Assembly: GCA_022009815.1 (NCBI GenBank)
Contig: CP091725.1
Location: forward strand, 2,170,001-2,234,000
Direction of reading: 5' to 3'
Origin: Bacteroidales bacterium
Lineage (GTDB): Bacteria > Bacteroidota > Bacteroidia > Bacteroidales > Muribaculaceae
DNA length: 64,000 nucleotides
Shown here in pieces: positions 7,649-15,891 of this stretch (position 1 is the stretch's first letter; each line of letters begins with the position of its first letter). The notes below the pieces were generated by a model. That model had not been told where the DNA came from. It saw nothing but the letters and a program-made list of their open reading frames with translations, and did not search any database. A program made the translations under genes and the position numbers.

Positions 7649-8422
7649 ATGGACAAATTGACTATCGGTGGAAGAGAGTTTTCTTCCCGTCTGTTTGTCG
7701 GAACTGGTAAGTTCTCCTCAAACGATGCTATGCTCGACGCTATCTTGGAGTCGGGCTCTGAAATGATTACGGTGGCGATGAAACGCCTCGACACGAGCGA
7801 CGCCGCTTCTGACGACATGCTCAAACACATAAACCGCGAGCACGTGCAGTTTCTGCCCAACACATCGGGCGTGCGCAACGCCGACGAGGCGGTGCTGGCG
7901 GCTCAGCTGTCGCGCGACTGCTTCGGCACAAACTTCATAAAGCTCGAAATCCACCCCGACCCGAAATATCTGCTCCCCGACCCGGTGGAGACGCTGAAGG
8001 CCACCGAAAAACTCGCCAAACTCGGCTTCGTGGTGCTGCCTTACATCCAAGCCGACCCCGTGCTCTGCAAACGGCTGGAGGACGTGGGCACGGCTGCCGT
8101 GATGCCTCTCGGAGCGCCTATCGGAACCAACAAGGGACTGACAACGCGCGAGATGCTCCGCATAATAATCGACCAGACAAACGTGCCGGTGGTGGTCGAC
8201 GCCGGACTCGGAGCGCCGTCGCATGCTGCCGAGGCGATGGAGATGGGTGCCGACGCGGTGCTCGTCAACACGGCAATCGCGGTGGCTGGCGACCCCGTAG
8301 CGATGGCGCGCGCATTCCGCCTCGCCACGGAGGCTGGACGCACTGCCTACCTTGCCGGACTCGGAAGCCAGTCGGACCACGCCGAGGCAAGCAGCCCTCT
8401 GACTGCATTTCTTGATGAATAA
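7649..8422 (+). CDS. thiG: Thiazole synthase
   Basis: 257 residues. ThiG builds the thiazole phosphate ring from deoxyxylulose 5-phosphate, dehydroglycine and ThiS thiocarboxylate. Lys98 in NFIKLEI aligns with the Schiff-base lysine. The phosphate-binding VDAGLGAPSHA, VLVNTAIA and the C-terminal GLGSQSDHAEASSPL segment are typical. Length matches the family. Confidence 0.94.
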   Translation: MDKLTIGGREFSSRLFVGTGKFSSNDAMLDAILESGSEMITVAMKRLDTSDAASDDMLKHINREHVQFLPNTSGVRNADEAVLAAQLSRDCFGTNFIKLEIHPDPKYLLPDPVETLKATEKLAKLGFVVLPYIQADPVLCKRLEDVGTAAVMPLGAPIGTNKGLTTREMLRIIIDQTNVPVVVDAGLGAPSHAAEAMEMGADAVLVNTAIAVAGDPVAMARAFRLATEAGRTAYLAGLGSQSDHAEASSPLTAFLDE

Positions 8423-8445
8423 TAATCAACAAAAAACTTATTAAT

Positions 8446-10149
8446 ATGGAACTTACAGATATCAACGTAAATTCTTATCCGAATTCCGAAAAAATCTATG
8501 TCGACGGCTCGATTTACCCGATTAAGGTGGGTATGCGCCGCATCAAGCTGACTCCGACGGTGAAAATCGTCAATGGCGAGAAGGTGATGACCGAAAACGC
8601 CCCCGTCGTGGTCAACGACACAAGCGGCGTCTACACCGACCCAAACGTGGAGGTGGACATCAACAAGGGAATCCCACGGCTGAGAGAGAAATGGATTGAG
8701 CAGCGCGCCGATACGGCTCTGCAGGACGGCATCTCTTCCGAATACGGACGCCAGCGGCTTGCCGACGCATCGCTCGACGATATCCGATTCCCCGTGCGCC
8801 ACAACCCGCGCATGGCGTTGCCGGGCAAGCAAATCACGCAGATGGCTTACGCAAAAGCCGGTGTGGTGACTGCCGAGATGGAGTATGTGGCTATACGCGA
8901 GAACCTTAACAACAAGCAACTGGGCATTGAAACCTACATCACTCCGGAGTTCGTCCGTCAGGAAGTGGCGGCGGGACGCGCTATTATCCCTGCCAACATC
9001 AACCACCCTGAGGCTGAACCGATGATCATCGGAAAGGCGTTCAGCGTGAAGCTGAACACAAACATCGGCAACTCCGCACTCTCTTCGGGCATCAAGGAGG
9101 AGGTCGACAAGGCGATATGGAGCTGCTATTGGGGCGGCGACACGCTGATGGACCTCTCGACAGGAAAACACATCCACGAAACGCGTGAATGGATTGTGCG
9201 CAACTGCCCGGTGCCGATGGGAACGGTGCCTATCTATCAGGCGCTTGAGAAGGTGAACGGAAACGTGGCGAAGCTGACGTGGGAAATCTACCGCGACACG
9301 CTCGTGGAGCAATGCGAGCAGGGCGTGGACTACTTCACAATCCATGCCGGTGTGCTGCGCGAGCATGCCAAACTCGTGGGCAGCCGTCTGACGGGATGCG
9401 TGTCGCGCGGTGGAAGCATCATGACGGAATGGTGCGTAATCCACAACGAGGAGAGCTTCCTCTACACCCACTTCGACGAAATCTGCGACCTCGTGGCGAA
9501 ATACGACGTGGCGCTGTCGCTCGGCGACGGTATGCGCCCTGGCTCTATCCACGACGCCAACGACCGCGCGCAGTTCCTTGAGCTTGACGTGCTCGGCGAG
9601 CTCACCGAAAAGGCGTGGAAACACAACGTGCAGGTGATAATCGAAGGTCCGGGACACGTGCCGATGCAGAAAATCAAGGAGAATATGGACAAACAGGTGG
9701 AGGCTTGCCACGGTGCGCCGTTCTACACCCTCGGTCCGCTCACAACCGACATCGCGCCTGCCTACGACCACATAACATCGGCAATCGGCGCCGCTCAGAT
9801 TGCATGGCTCGGAACGGCGATGATTTGCTACGTGACGCCGAAGGAACACCTCGCTCTCCCCGACAGGGAAGACGTGCGCAACGGAGTGATTGCCTACAAA
9901 ATCGCCGCCCACGCCGCCGACTTGGCAAAAGGACTGCCGGGTGCCGACGTGCGCGACAACGCCATGAGCAAGGCGCGCTTCGAATTCAGATGGAAAGACC
10001 AGTTCAACCTGTCGCTCGACCCGGCTCGCGCAAAGCAGTACTACGTGGAGAGCCGCGGAACGGACGACAAATTCTGCACAATGTGCGGACCTAACTTCTG
10101 CGCAATGCGCATAACGCAAAAAATATCAGACGAAATTTGTAAAGATTGA
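8446..10149 (+). CDS. thiC: Phosphomethylpyrimidine synthase, radical SAM
   Basis: 567 residues. ThiC converts aminoimidazole ribotide to HMP-phosphate. The C-terminal cluster motif CTMCGPNFC (CxxCxxxxC, about residues 545-553) binds the 4Fe-4S cluster. The core motifs SRGGS, EGPGHVPM and YTLGPLTTDIAPAYDH are conserved. It is shorter than the roughly 630-residue enterobacterial enzyme because of a reduced N-terminus, as in other Bacteroidetes. Confidence 0.95.
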   Translation: MELTDINVNSYPNSEKIYVDGSIYPIKVGMRRIKLTPTVKIVNGEKVMTENAPVVVNDTSGVYTDPNVEVDINKGIPRLREKWIEQRADTALQDGISSEYGRQRLADASLDDIRFPVRHNPRMALPGKQITQMAYAKAGVVTAEMEYVAIRENLNNKQLGIETYITPEFVRQEVAAGRAIIPANINHPEAEPMIIGKAFSVKLNTNIGNSALSSGIKEEVDKAIWSCYWGGDTLMDLSTGKHIHETREWIVRNCPVPMGTVPIYQALEKVNGNVAKLTWEIYRDTLVEQCEQGVDYFTIHAGVLREHAKLVGSRLTGCVSRGGSIMTEWCVIHNEESFLYTHFDEICDLVAKYDVALSLGDGMRPGSIHDANDRAQFLELDVLGELTEKAWKHNVQVIIEGPGHVPMQKIKENMDKQVEACHGAPFYTLGPLTTDIAPAYDHITSAIGAAQIAWLGTAMICYVTPKEHLALPDREDVRNGVIAYKIAAHAADLAKGLPGADVRDNAMSKARFEFRWKDQFNLSLDPARAKQYYVESRGTDDKFCTMCGPNFCAMRITQKISDEICKD

Positions 10150-10152
10150 TAA

Positions 10153-11260
10153 ATGTTTTCAGACGTATTAGAGAAAATAAGTTGGGACGAGACAACCCAA
10201 AAAATTGCCTCTAAGACAGACGCCGACGTGGTGAGGGCGCTCGCTAAGGAGCGCCTCGACGTCGACGACTTCATGGCGCTCATCTCGCCGGCTGCCGTGC
10301 CGCATCTCGAGGAAATGGCGCGCCTGTCGCAGAAATACACGCAGGAACGATTCGGAAACCATCAGCATGTACATCCCGCTCTACCTGAGCAACGCTTGCA
10401 CTAACTTCTGCGTATACTGCGGTTTCAACCACAACAACCCGTTCACGCGCACCACTCTCAACGACGCGCAGATTCTCGAGGAATGCAAGGCGATACGAAA
10501 GCTCGGCCCGTTTGAAAACCTGCTCATCGTGACCGGTGAGGCGCCGGCGGTTGCCGGAGTCGACTATCTGGAGAACGCTCTCCACATTGCCCGCCCGTTC
10601 TTCAACAACCTCTCAATCGAGGTGCAGCCGCTGAAGGCCGACGACTACTACCGGCTCACGAAGTCGGGACTCAACGGTGTGGTATGCTTCCAGGAAACCT
10701 ACCACAAGGCGCGCTACAACGTGTACCATCCAAAGGGTATGAAGTCTATCTTCGAATGGAGGCTCAACGGCTACGACCGCATGGGACAGGCGGGTGTGCA
10801 TAAAATCGGAATGGGTGTGCTCATCGGCCTTGAGGACTGGCGTACCGACGTGACAATGATGGCCCACCACCTGCGCTACCTGCAGAAGCACTACTGGCAG
10901 ACGCGCTACTCCGTCAACTTCCCGCGGATGCGCCCGTCGGAAAGCGGATTCCAGCCAAACGTGACGATGACCGACAAGGAGCTGGCGCAGCTCACGTTTG
11001 CATTCCGAATCTTCGACCACGACGTCGACATCTCATACTCTACGCGCGAGAACCCGCAGTTTCGCGCAAACATGATGAAGCTCGGTGTCACATCGATGAG
11101 TGCCGGAAGCAAGACCGACCCGGGAGGCTACGCCGCAGAGCCCGACTCGCTCGAGCAGTTCCACGTCAGCGACGAGCGCTCGCCGAAAGCCGTCACCAGC
11201 GAAATCCGCGCCCTCGGCTACGAGCCTGTGTGGAAAGACTGGGACAAAATCTTCGACTGA
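10153..11260 (+). CDS. thiH: 2-iminoacetate synthase, frameshifted
   Basis: Radical SAM tyrosine lyase that makes dehydroglycine for ThiG. The first part (10153-10360) has the helical N-terminus ending ...YTQERFG. After a shift the frame continues SMYIPLYLSNACTNFCVYCGF, with the CxxxCxxC cluster. The break is at AAA 10356-10358 (GGAAACC). Two more A residues would give GKT and one continuous protein of 369 residues, the normal ThiH length. As written the gene is broken; consensus error is the likeliest cause. Last gene of the thi operon. Confidence 0.85.
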
Positions 11261-11279
11261 CGCAACAACAAGCGCACAA

Positions 11280-11317
11280 AAGAAAGCATCCTGACCAATC
11301 GGTCAGGATGCTTTCTT
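11280..11317. terminator. Bidirectional terminator between thiH and groL
   Basis: A perfect 17-bp stem with a 4-base loop (AATC), flanked by A-rich and T-rich arms, lies between the convergent thi and groESL transcripts and can serve both. Confidence 0.92.
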
Positions 11318-11336
11318 ACTTATAAGGGGAAAAGGC

Positions 11337-12974
11337 TTACATCATGCCGCCCATTCCACCCATGCCGCCGGCAGGCATTGCCGGAGCCGGATTTTCTTCT
11401 TTCTTCTCGGCGATTACGCATTCTGTTGTCAGGAACATACCTGCAATCGACGCTGCGTTCTCAAGAGCCACACGCGTCACCTTAGCAGGGTCGATGACTC
11501 CGCTCTCGAAGAAGTTCTCATATTTGCCGGTGCGGGCGTTGTAGCCATAGTCGCCTTTGCCGTCCTTGACGTTTTGAACGATGATGGCGCCTTCCAAACC
11601 TGCGTTGGCAACAATCTGGCGCAACGGCTCCTCGATGGCACGTTTCACAATCTGGATACCGGTGTTCTCATCGTCGTTGTCGCCGTGGAAGTTTTCAAGA
11701 GCCGCAACGCAGCGCATGTAAGCCACGCCACCGCCAGGAACGATGCCTTCAGCCACAGCCGCGCGTGTTGCGCTCAACGCGTCGTCTACGCGGTCTTTCT
11801 TCTCCTTCATCTCAACCTCTGATGGCGCGCCGACGTAGAGCACTGCCACGCCGCCTGCCAACTTGGCAAGACGCTCCTGAAGTTTCTCGCGGTCGTAGTC
11901 GCTTGTGGTCTTCTCAATCTGAGCCTTGATCTGTGCCACACGCTCGGCGATAAGTTCCTTGTCGCCGTTGCCGTTGACGATAGTGGTGTTCTCCTTGTCG
12001 ACAGTCACCTTCTCAGCCGAGCCGAGCTCGTCTACGGTAGCCATGTCGAGCTTCAAGCCCTTGTCCTCAGAGATTACAACGCCGTGGGTAAGGATTGCGA
12101 TGTCTTCGAGCATTTCTTTGCGGCGGTCGCCGAAGCCCGGAGCCTTCACTGCGCAAATCTTCAGAGAGCCGCGCAGACGGTTGACAACCAATGTTGCCAA
12201 TGCCTCGCTGTCTACGTCCTCTGCGATGATGAGCAGCGGACGTCCGCTCTGTGCCACTGCCTCGAGCACTGGGAGCATATCTTTCAACGCGCTGATTTTC
12301 TTGTCGTAGAGCAGGATGTATGGGTTGTCCATCTCACACTCCATCTTCTCGGTGTTGGTCACGAAGTAAGGAGAGATATAACCGCGGTCGAACTGCATGC
12401 CTTCAACAACCTTCACTGTAGTGTCGGTGCCTTTAGCCTCCTCGATGGTGATCACGCCCTCTTTCTTCACCTTGCCCATAGCGTCGGCGATGAGCTTGCC
12501 GATTTCAGCGTCGTTGTTGGCTGAAACGCGAGCCACATTCTCAATCTTCGCCAAATCGTCGTCGACTTCCTGAGCCTGAGCCTTGATGCCTTCAACAACC
12601 TTGGCTACAGCCTTGTCGATGCCGCGCTTGAGGTCGATTGGGTTTGCGCCTGCGGCAACGTTCTTCAAGCCAACGTTGATGATAGCCTGTGCGAGCACGG
12701 TAGCGGTTGTTGTGCCGTCGCCTGCGTCGTCGCCGGTCTTCGATGCAACCTCCTTTACAAGCTGTGCGCCCATGTTCTGGAACTCGTCCTCAAGCTCCAC
12801 TGCCTTTGCAACGGTCACACCGTCCTTTGTGATGTGGGGTGCGCCAAACTTCTTGTCGACAATCACGTTGCGGCCTTTCGGGCCGAGTGTAACCTTTACG
12901 GCGTTTGCCAATTCGTCAACGCCTTTCTTCAGCTCTTCGCGAGCCTTGATATCGAATTTGATTTCTTTAGCCAT
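11337..12974 (-). CDS. groL: Chaperonin GroEL
   Basis: 545 residues, full length for the 60-kDa chaperonin that folds proteins inside the GroEL/GroES cage. Conserved nucleotide-pocket motifs GPKGRNV, DGDGTTT-type (DAGDGTTTAT) and GGGVAYM are present, and it ends in the flexible GGM repeat (MPAGGMGGMGGMM). Directly downstream of groS with a 35-base gap; no frame damage. Confidence 0.97.
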   Translation of the reverse strand: MAKEIKFDIKAREELKKGVDELANAVKVTLGPKGRNVIVDKKFGAPHITKDGVTVAKAVELEDEFQNMGAQLVKEVASKTGDDAGDGTTTATVLAQAIINVGLKNVAAGANPIDLKRGIDKAVAKVVEGIKAQAQEVDDDLAKIENVARVSANNDAEIGKLIADAMGKVKKEGVITIEEAKGTDTTVKVVEGMQFDRGYISPYFVTNTEKMECEMDNPYILLYDKKISALKDMLPVLEAVAQSGRPLLIIAEDVDSEALATLVVNRLRGSLKICAVKAPGFGDRRKEMLEDIAILTHGVVISEDKGLKLDMATVDELGSAEKVTVDKENTTIVNGNGDKELIAERVAQIKAQIEKTTSDYDREKLQERLAKLAGGVAVLYVGAPSEVEMKEKKDRVDDALSATRAAVAEGIVPGGGVAYMRCVAALENFHGDNDDENTGIQIVKRAIEEPLRQIVANAGLEGAIIVQNVKDGKGDYGYNARTGKYENFFESGVIDPAKVTRVALENAASIAGMFLTTECVIAEKKEENPAPAMPAGGMGGMGGMM

Positions 12975-13009
12975 GATTTTTTCGTTTTTTTTGATTGTTG
13001 ATAAATTGA

Positions 13010-13282
13010 TTATCCGAGGATTGCCAAAATGTCACTCTGGCGCATCACCAGATACTTCTTGCCGTCGTATTCCAGCTCTGTGCCGGCATACTTGCCGTAA
13101 AGCACCGTGTCGCCTTCTTTTACAACCATTTCTTCATCCTTTGTGCCATTGCCCGTGGCAACTACTTTGCCCTGCAACGGTTTTTCTTTTGCTGTGTCGG
13201 GGATGATGATTCCGCCGATTGTCTTTTCTTCTGCGGCTGCCGGCTCAATGAGAACTCTGTCAGCCAAAGGTTTAATTGCCAT
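13010..13282 (-). CDS. groS: Co-chaperonin GroES
   Basis: 90 residues starting MAIKPLADRVLI at 13282; the longer upstream frame has no GroES similarity. The mobile loop (EEKTIGGIIIPDTAKEKP) and C-terminal KYLVMRQSDILAI are standard. It is the first gene of a two-gene operon with groL. Confidence 0.96.
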   Translation of the reverse strand: MAIKPLADRVLIEPAAAEEKTIGGIIIPDTAKEKPLQGKVVATGNGTKDEEMVVKEGDTVLYGKYAGTELEYDGKKYLVMRQSDILAILG

Positions 13283-13382
13283 AATCAATATCTTTTTATT
13301 TTTTGTTTCTTTTTCGCGCCGCTTTGGTCTGCGCCTTTGCGACATCTGTTTCCTTGCACATCCCGTGCCAATCCGACAACGC

Positions 13383-13395
13383 TGACAATTTGTCA
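13383..13395. promoter_or_regulatory. Perfect 13-bp palindrome upstream of groS
   Basis: TGACAATTTGTCA is a perfect inverted repeat (6-bp arms around one T) about 100 bases before groS, beside an AT-rich TTATATAA stretch. No CIRCE element is visible, so this is the only operator-like site in the region. Function is inferred from position only. Confidence 0.35.
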
Positions 13396-13494
13396 CCTTA
13401 TATAATGCATGCGGACAATAAAATTTTCATATAAACTTTTGGCAGATTGTAAACTTTGTGCTTATTTAGCACCCGTAAACTAAACTCGCAGACA

Positions 13495-13878
13495 ATGACC
13501 AAAGAGAAATTTCATATTGAGTATGACATGCGCAACACCCCAGTGGCGATGTTGTGGTCGTATATATCTACTGCCTACGGACTTAAGGAGTGGTTTGCCG
13601 ACGACGCGAGGCAGACGGGAAAGGAAGTGGTGCTGGATTGGAACGGTGTGGAACAGACGGTGCAGATTGTTGCAATACGCACTGACAAGTTTGTGCGCTA
13701 CCATTGGACGGAGGAGAACGACAAATCATACTTCGAACTGAAAATCACGCAGTCGGAGCTGACCGACGGCACGATGCTAACGGTGACCGACTTCGCCGAG
13801 CCCGACGAGGTGGAGGAGGCGAAGGACCTTTGGAACTATCAGATTGAAACACTGCAGCGCATCCTCGGATGCGTGTGA
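13495..13878 (+). CDS. START-like (SRPBCC) domain protein
   Basis: 127 residues starting MTKEKFHIEYDM. The length and pattern match the Bacteroidetes START-like domain family: N-terminal strand, NTPVAMLWSYIST helix, GLKEWFADD, TVTDFAE and a long C-terminal helix. These fold as AHSA1/SRPBCC ligand-binding cavities; the ligand is unknown. The ATG at 13495 is preferred to 13456 because the extra residues lie in the promoter region. Followed by a terminator. Confidence 0.8.
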   Translation: MTKEKFHIEYDMRNTPVAMLWSYISTAYGLKEWFADDARQTGKEVVLDWNGVEQTVQIVAIRTDKFVRYHWTEENDKSYFELKITQSELTDGTMLTVTDFAEPDEVEEAKDLWNYQIETLQRILGCV

Positions 13879-13890
13879 CGGAAGATTGAC

Positions 13891-13935
13891 AAAAAAGGCT
13901 GTGTCGTAATTAAGGTTTGCGGCGCAGCCTCTTTT
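13891..13935 (+). terminator. Terminator after the START-like gene
   Basis: A-run followed by a 10-bp stem (GGCTGTGTCG with CGGCGCAGCC, two G-T pairs) and CTTTT. Confidence 0.75.
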
Positions 13936-13960
13936 CATGCCCTCTGGATTTAAAAATGTT

Positions 13961-14593
13961 ATGAAGAAAGAGATAAATCCAAGAGAAACATCCAGGGCGG
14001 CGGCATTCGAATTATGGATGTCGTCGCCGATGCCGATGGTTACCTTGACCAAGACTTTCGATGTTTCCCGAATTTTGAAGATAAGCAGAAAGAGGGGATG
14101 GAAATTCAATATGATTTTGTGCTGGGCGATAGGTTATGCAGCATCGAGAACCAGAGAGTTCTATCTTCTTCCGGAAAAAGTATTTGATTCATCCTGGCGA
14201 TTGATGCAATATGATTCAATCGCCATTAGCGTAATCGTGGAAAATAAGAACGGCGGAATCAATTCCTGCGATATTCCTTATTCTGATGATATTCAGAAGT
14301 TTAATCAGGACTATCTTCGCTTGACTTCTGAGGCTGCTGCTGAATGCGAATCTTCTTCTTTGGAGAATATGATGGTGGTTGGAACGTCGGCGATGGTAGA
14401 AACGGAGCTTGATAGCATCGTGAATCAATACACGGATAAGTTTTGTAATCCTATGCTGATGTGGGGGATTTATCGCCGTGGCTTATTCAGAACCACGCTT
14501 CCCATCTCCTTCCAGTTTCATCATGTTCAGATGGATGGCAGCCATGCAGCACGATTCTTAGAATTGTTACAAGCAGCAATACATCTTGCGTAA
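13961..14593 (+). CDS. CatA-like O-acetyltransferase
   Basis: 210 residues from MKKEINPRETS; an ATG at 13937 would add eight unlikely residues. It matches the chloramphenicol acetyltransferase fold: N-terminal strand, NMILCWAIGYAAS, and near the end FHHVQMDGSHAARFLELLQ, which carries the catalytic HHxxxDG histidine. CatA enzymes transfer acetyl from acetyl-CoA to chloramphenicol, but divergent CAT-like members often have other acceptors. Resistance therefore should not be assumed. Codon use is AT-richer than in the flanking backbone, suggesting transfer. Confidence 0.75.
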   Translation: MKKEINPRETSRAAAFELWMSSPMPMVTLTKTFDVSRILKISRKRGWKFNMILCWAIGYAASRTREFYLLPEKVFDSSWRLMQYDSIAISVIVENKNGGINSCDIPYSDDIQKFNQDYLRLTSEAAAECESSSLENMMVVGTSAMVETELDSIVNQYTDKFCNPMLMWGIYRRGLFRTTLPISFQFHHVQMDGSHAARFLELLQAAIHLA

Positions 14594-14651
14594 TACATTT
14601 TTTTAGAGCATTAACCTTATGTTCATAAGTTGTAGGTGATTGTGTAATGTC

Positions 14652-14774
14652 AGTGAAACATCCGCAGGAAGTATTTCAAGGCTGATAAAGGAGGCGATAT
14701 CTCAGGGAAAGATTAAAGCACTTGATCCTGATACGGCGAAACGATACATGAGATATATACCAATATGGGCTTAG
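14652..14774 (+). pseudogene. C-terminal remnant of an AAA_4-type ATP-binding protein
   Basis: The frame ending at 14774 encodes SISRLIKEAISQGKIKALDP and then ends DTAKRYMRYIPIWA-stop. The DPDTxxRYMRYIPxW ending is the hallmark C-terminus of Bacteroidetes AlbA/AAA_4 (Schlafen-like) ATP-binding proteins of several hundred residues. Everything before it is missing, so this is a deletion remnant. Confidence 0.65.
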
Positions 14775-14895
14775 TTTAATTTGCCTGTAATTTGCTGGAA
14801 CTTGCTGAGACGAATGAAAAAACGGGAATGTATTTCTCTAATATATTGGTAATCAAAGGCGATTGAAAATAAATTTAATTTGCTGGCAATTTGCT
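14775..14895 (+). repeat. Pair of 22-bp imperfect direct repeats
   Basis: TTTAATTTGC followed by four variable bases and AATTTGCT occurs at 14775-14796 and again at 14874-14895 (19 of 22 identical). They flank 77 bases with no gene between the two remnants. Confidence 0.6.
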
Positions 14896-14900
14896 AAAGA

Positions 14901-15086
14901 AGAAAAAAGATTAGAGGACTAAGAGATGAGCATGGTGTGCTTCAACGCCAGTTGGCTGCATTATTGGAAATATACATCCCCGATGTTCAGTAAGATTGAA
15001 TGTGGAGATAGGCGAGCAAAGCGTGAGCAGGTTATAAAAATAGCTGAGTGCTTCCGGATGAGAATGAACTGCTTACTTTTGAGTGA
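14901..15086 (+). pseudogene. Broken XRE-family regulator fragment
   Basis: Three frames together spell an XRE helix-turn-helix protein: KIRGLRDEHGVLQRQLAALLEI, then MFSKIECGDRRAKREQVIKI, then DENELLTFE-stop. Shifts fall near the CCCC at about 14981 and GG at about 15057. There is no in-frame ATG. Related regulators often accompany restriction-modification genes. With the neighbouring AAA_4 tail this indicates a decayed island. Confidence 0.6.
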
Positions 15087-15134
15087 CGAAGTCAAGAAAA
15101 AGGGGATGCGCCTATTTTTGACACATCCCCGCGT

Positions 15135-15881
15135 TTATTGTTGTGAGCCGGTGATTGCCGCCTCGGCTTGCGCCAGCTTCTCGGGCGAGCCGATGTCAAA
15201 CCAGCGGTATGCCGTATCGGGGATGTAGCCCATTATTTTCAGATGGCGGCACATGTCGACATAGAACGGCGTAATCGAGAATTTATGCGCGTCGGTGTAG
15301 CCGGCAAGGGCATCAAACACCGTCGGCGAAATCACATGCACTCCTCCGAAAGCCAGTTGGAGCTGTCCGGCGGAGGGCACAAACCCTTCCGGACGCGTCT
15401 CGCCGGTGGTGACGTTCTCCCAGCCCTGCAGACGCCGGCTGGAGTCAAACACGAAGTAGCGCGACGTGGTGCGCTCGGCTACGAGTACCGAGGCGTCGGC
15501 GGAATGGTGGAGGTGATAATTGTAGAAGTCGGCAAGATTGAGGTCGGTCATGATGTCGGCGTTATGCACGAGGAAAGGCTCGCCGTCGTCGAGCAGAGGG
15601 CGCGCCTTCAGGATGCCTCCACCGGTGTCGAGCAGCTCGCCGCGCTCGTCGCTCACCTGGATGTTGACCCCGAAGTTGCCGTTGTCGCGCAGAAAGTCGA
15701 CAATCTGCTGCCCGAAGTGATGGATGTTGACCACAATGTCGGTGAAGCCGTATGAAATCAGATGGCGTATCACGTGCTCGAGCATCGGCCGTTCTGCCAC
15801 CTCGACAAGTGCCTTCGGGCGGTTGTCGGTCAGCGGGCGCAGACGCGTGCCGAGGCCGGCTGCGAAAATCAGTGCTTTCAT
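15135..15881 (-). CDS. MurU-like nucleotidyltransferase
   Basis: 248 residues with the sugar-nucleotidyltransferase start MKALIFAAGLGTRLRPLT and KALVEV. Later come HNADI with the metal-binding Asp, and a C-terminal RWFDIGSPEKL. Fused or adjacent AmgK plus MurU forms the anomeric MurNAc recycling route, where MurU converts MurNAc-1-phosphate to UDP-MurNAc. The gene lies 10 bases after the AmgK-RapZ fusion. Glucose-1-phosphate type transferase activity is the alternative, but context favours cell-wall recycling. Confidence 0.8.
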   Translation of the reverse strand: MKALIFAAGLGTRLRPLTDNRPKALVEVAERPMLEHVIRHLISYGFTDIVVNIHHFGQQIVDFLRDNGNFGVNIQVSDERGELLDTGGGILKARPLLDDGEPFLVHNADIMTDLNLADFYNYHLHHSADASVLVAERTTSRYFVFDSSRRLQGWENVTTGETRPEGFVPSAGQLQLAFGGVHVISPTVFDALAGYTDAHKFSITPFYVDMCRHLKIMGYIPDTAYRWFDIGSPEKLAQAEAAITGSQQ

Positions 15882-15891
15882 CCTCTTCTCC

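Noticed and set aside
13458..13472. Short hairpin GTGCT-TATTT-AGCAC as half of a CIRCE element
   Set aside because: CIRCE needs TTAGCACTC-N9-GAGTGCTAA. Only a fragment matches, and it lies closer to the START-like gene than to groS.
13961..14593. Chloramphenicol resistance gene
   Set aside because: The HHxxxDG motif supports the CAT fold, but substrate-pocket residues cannot be judged here and many CAT-like proteins act on other substrates.
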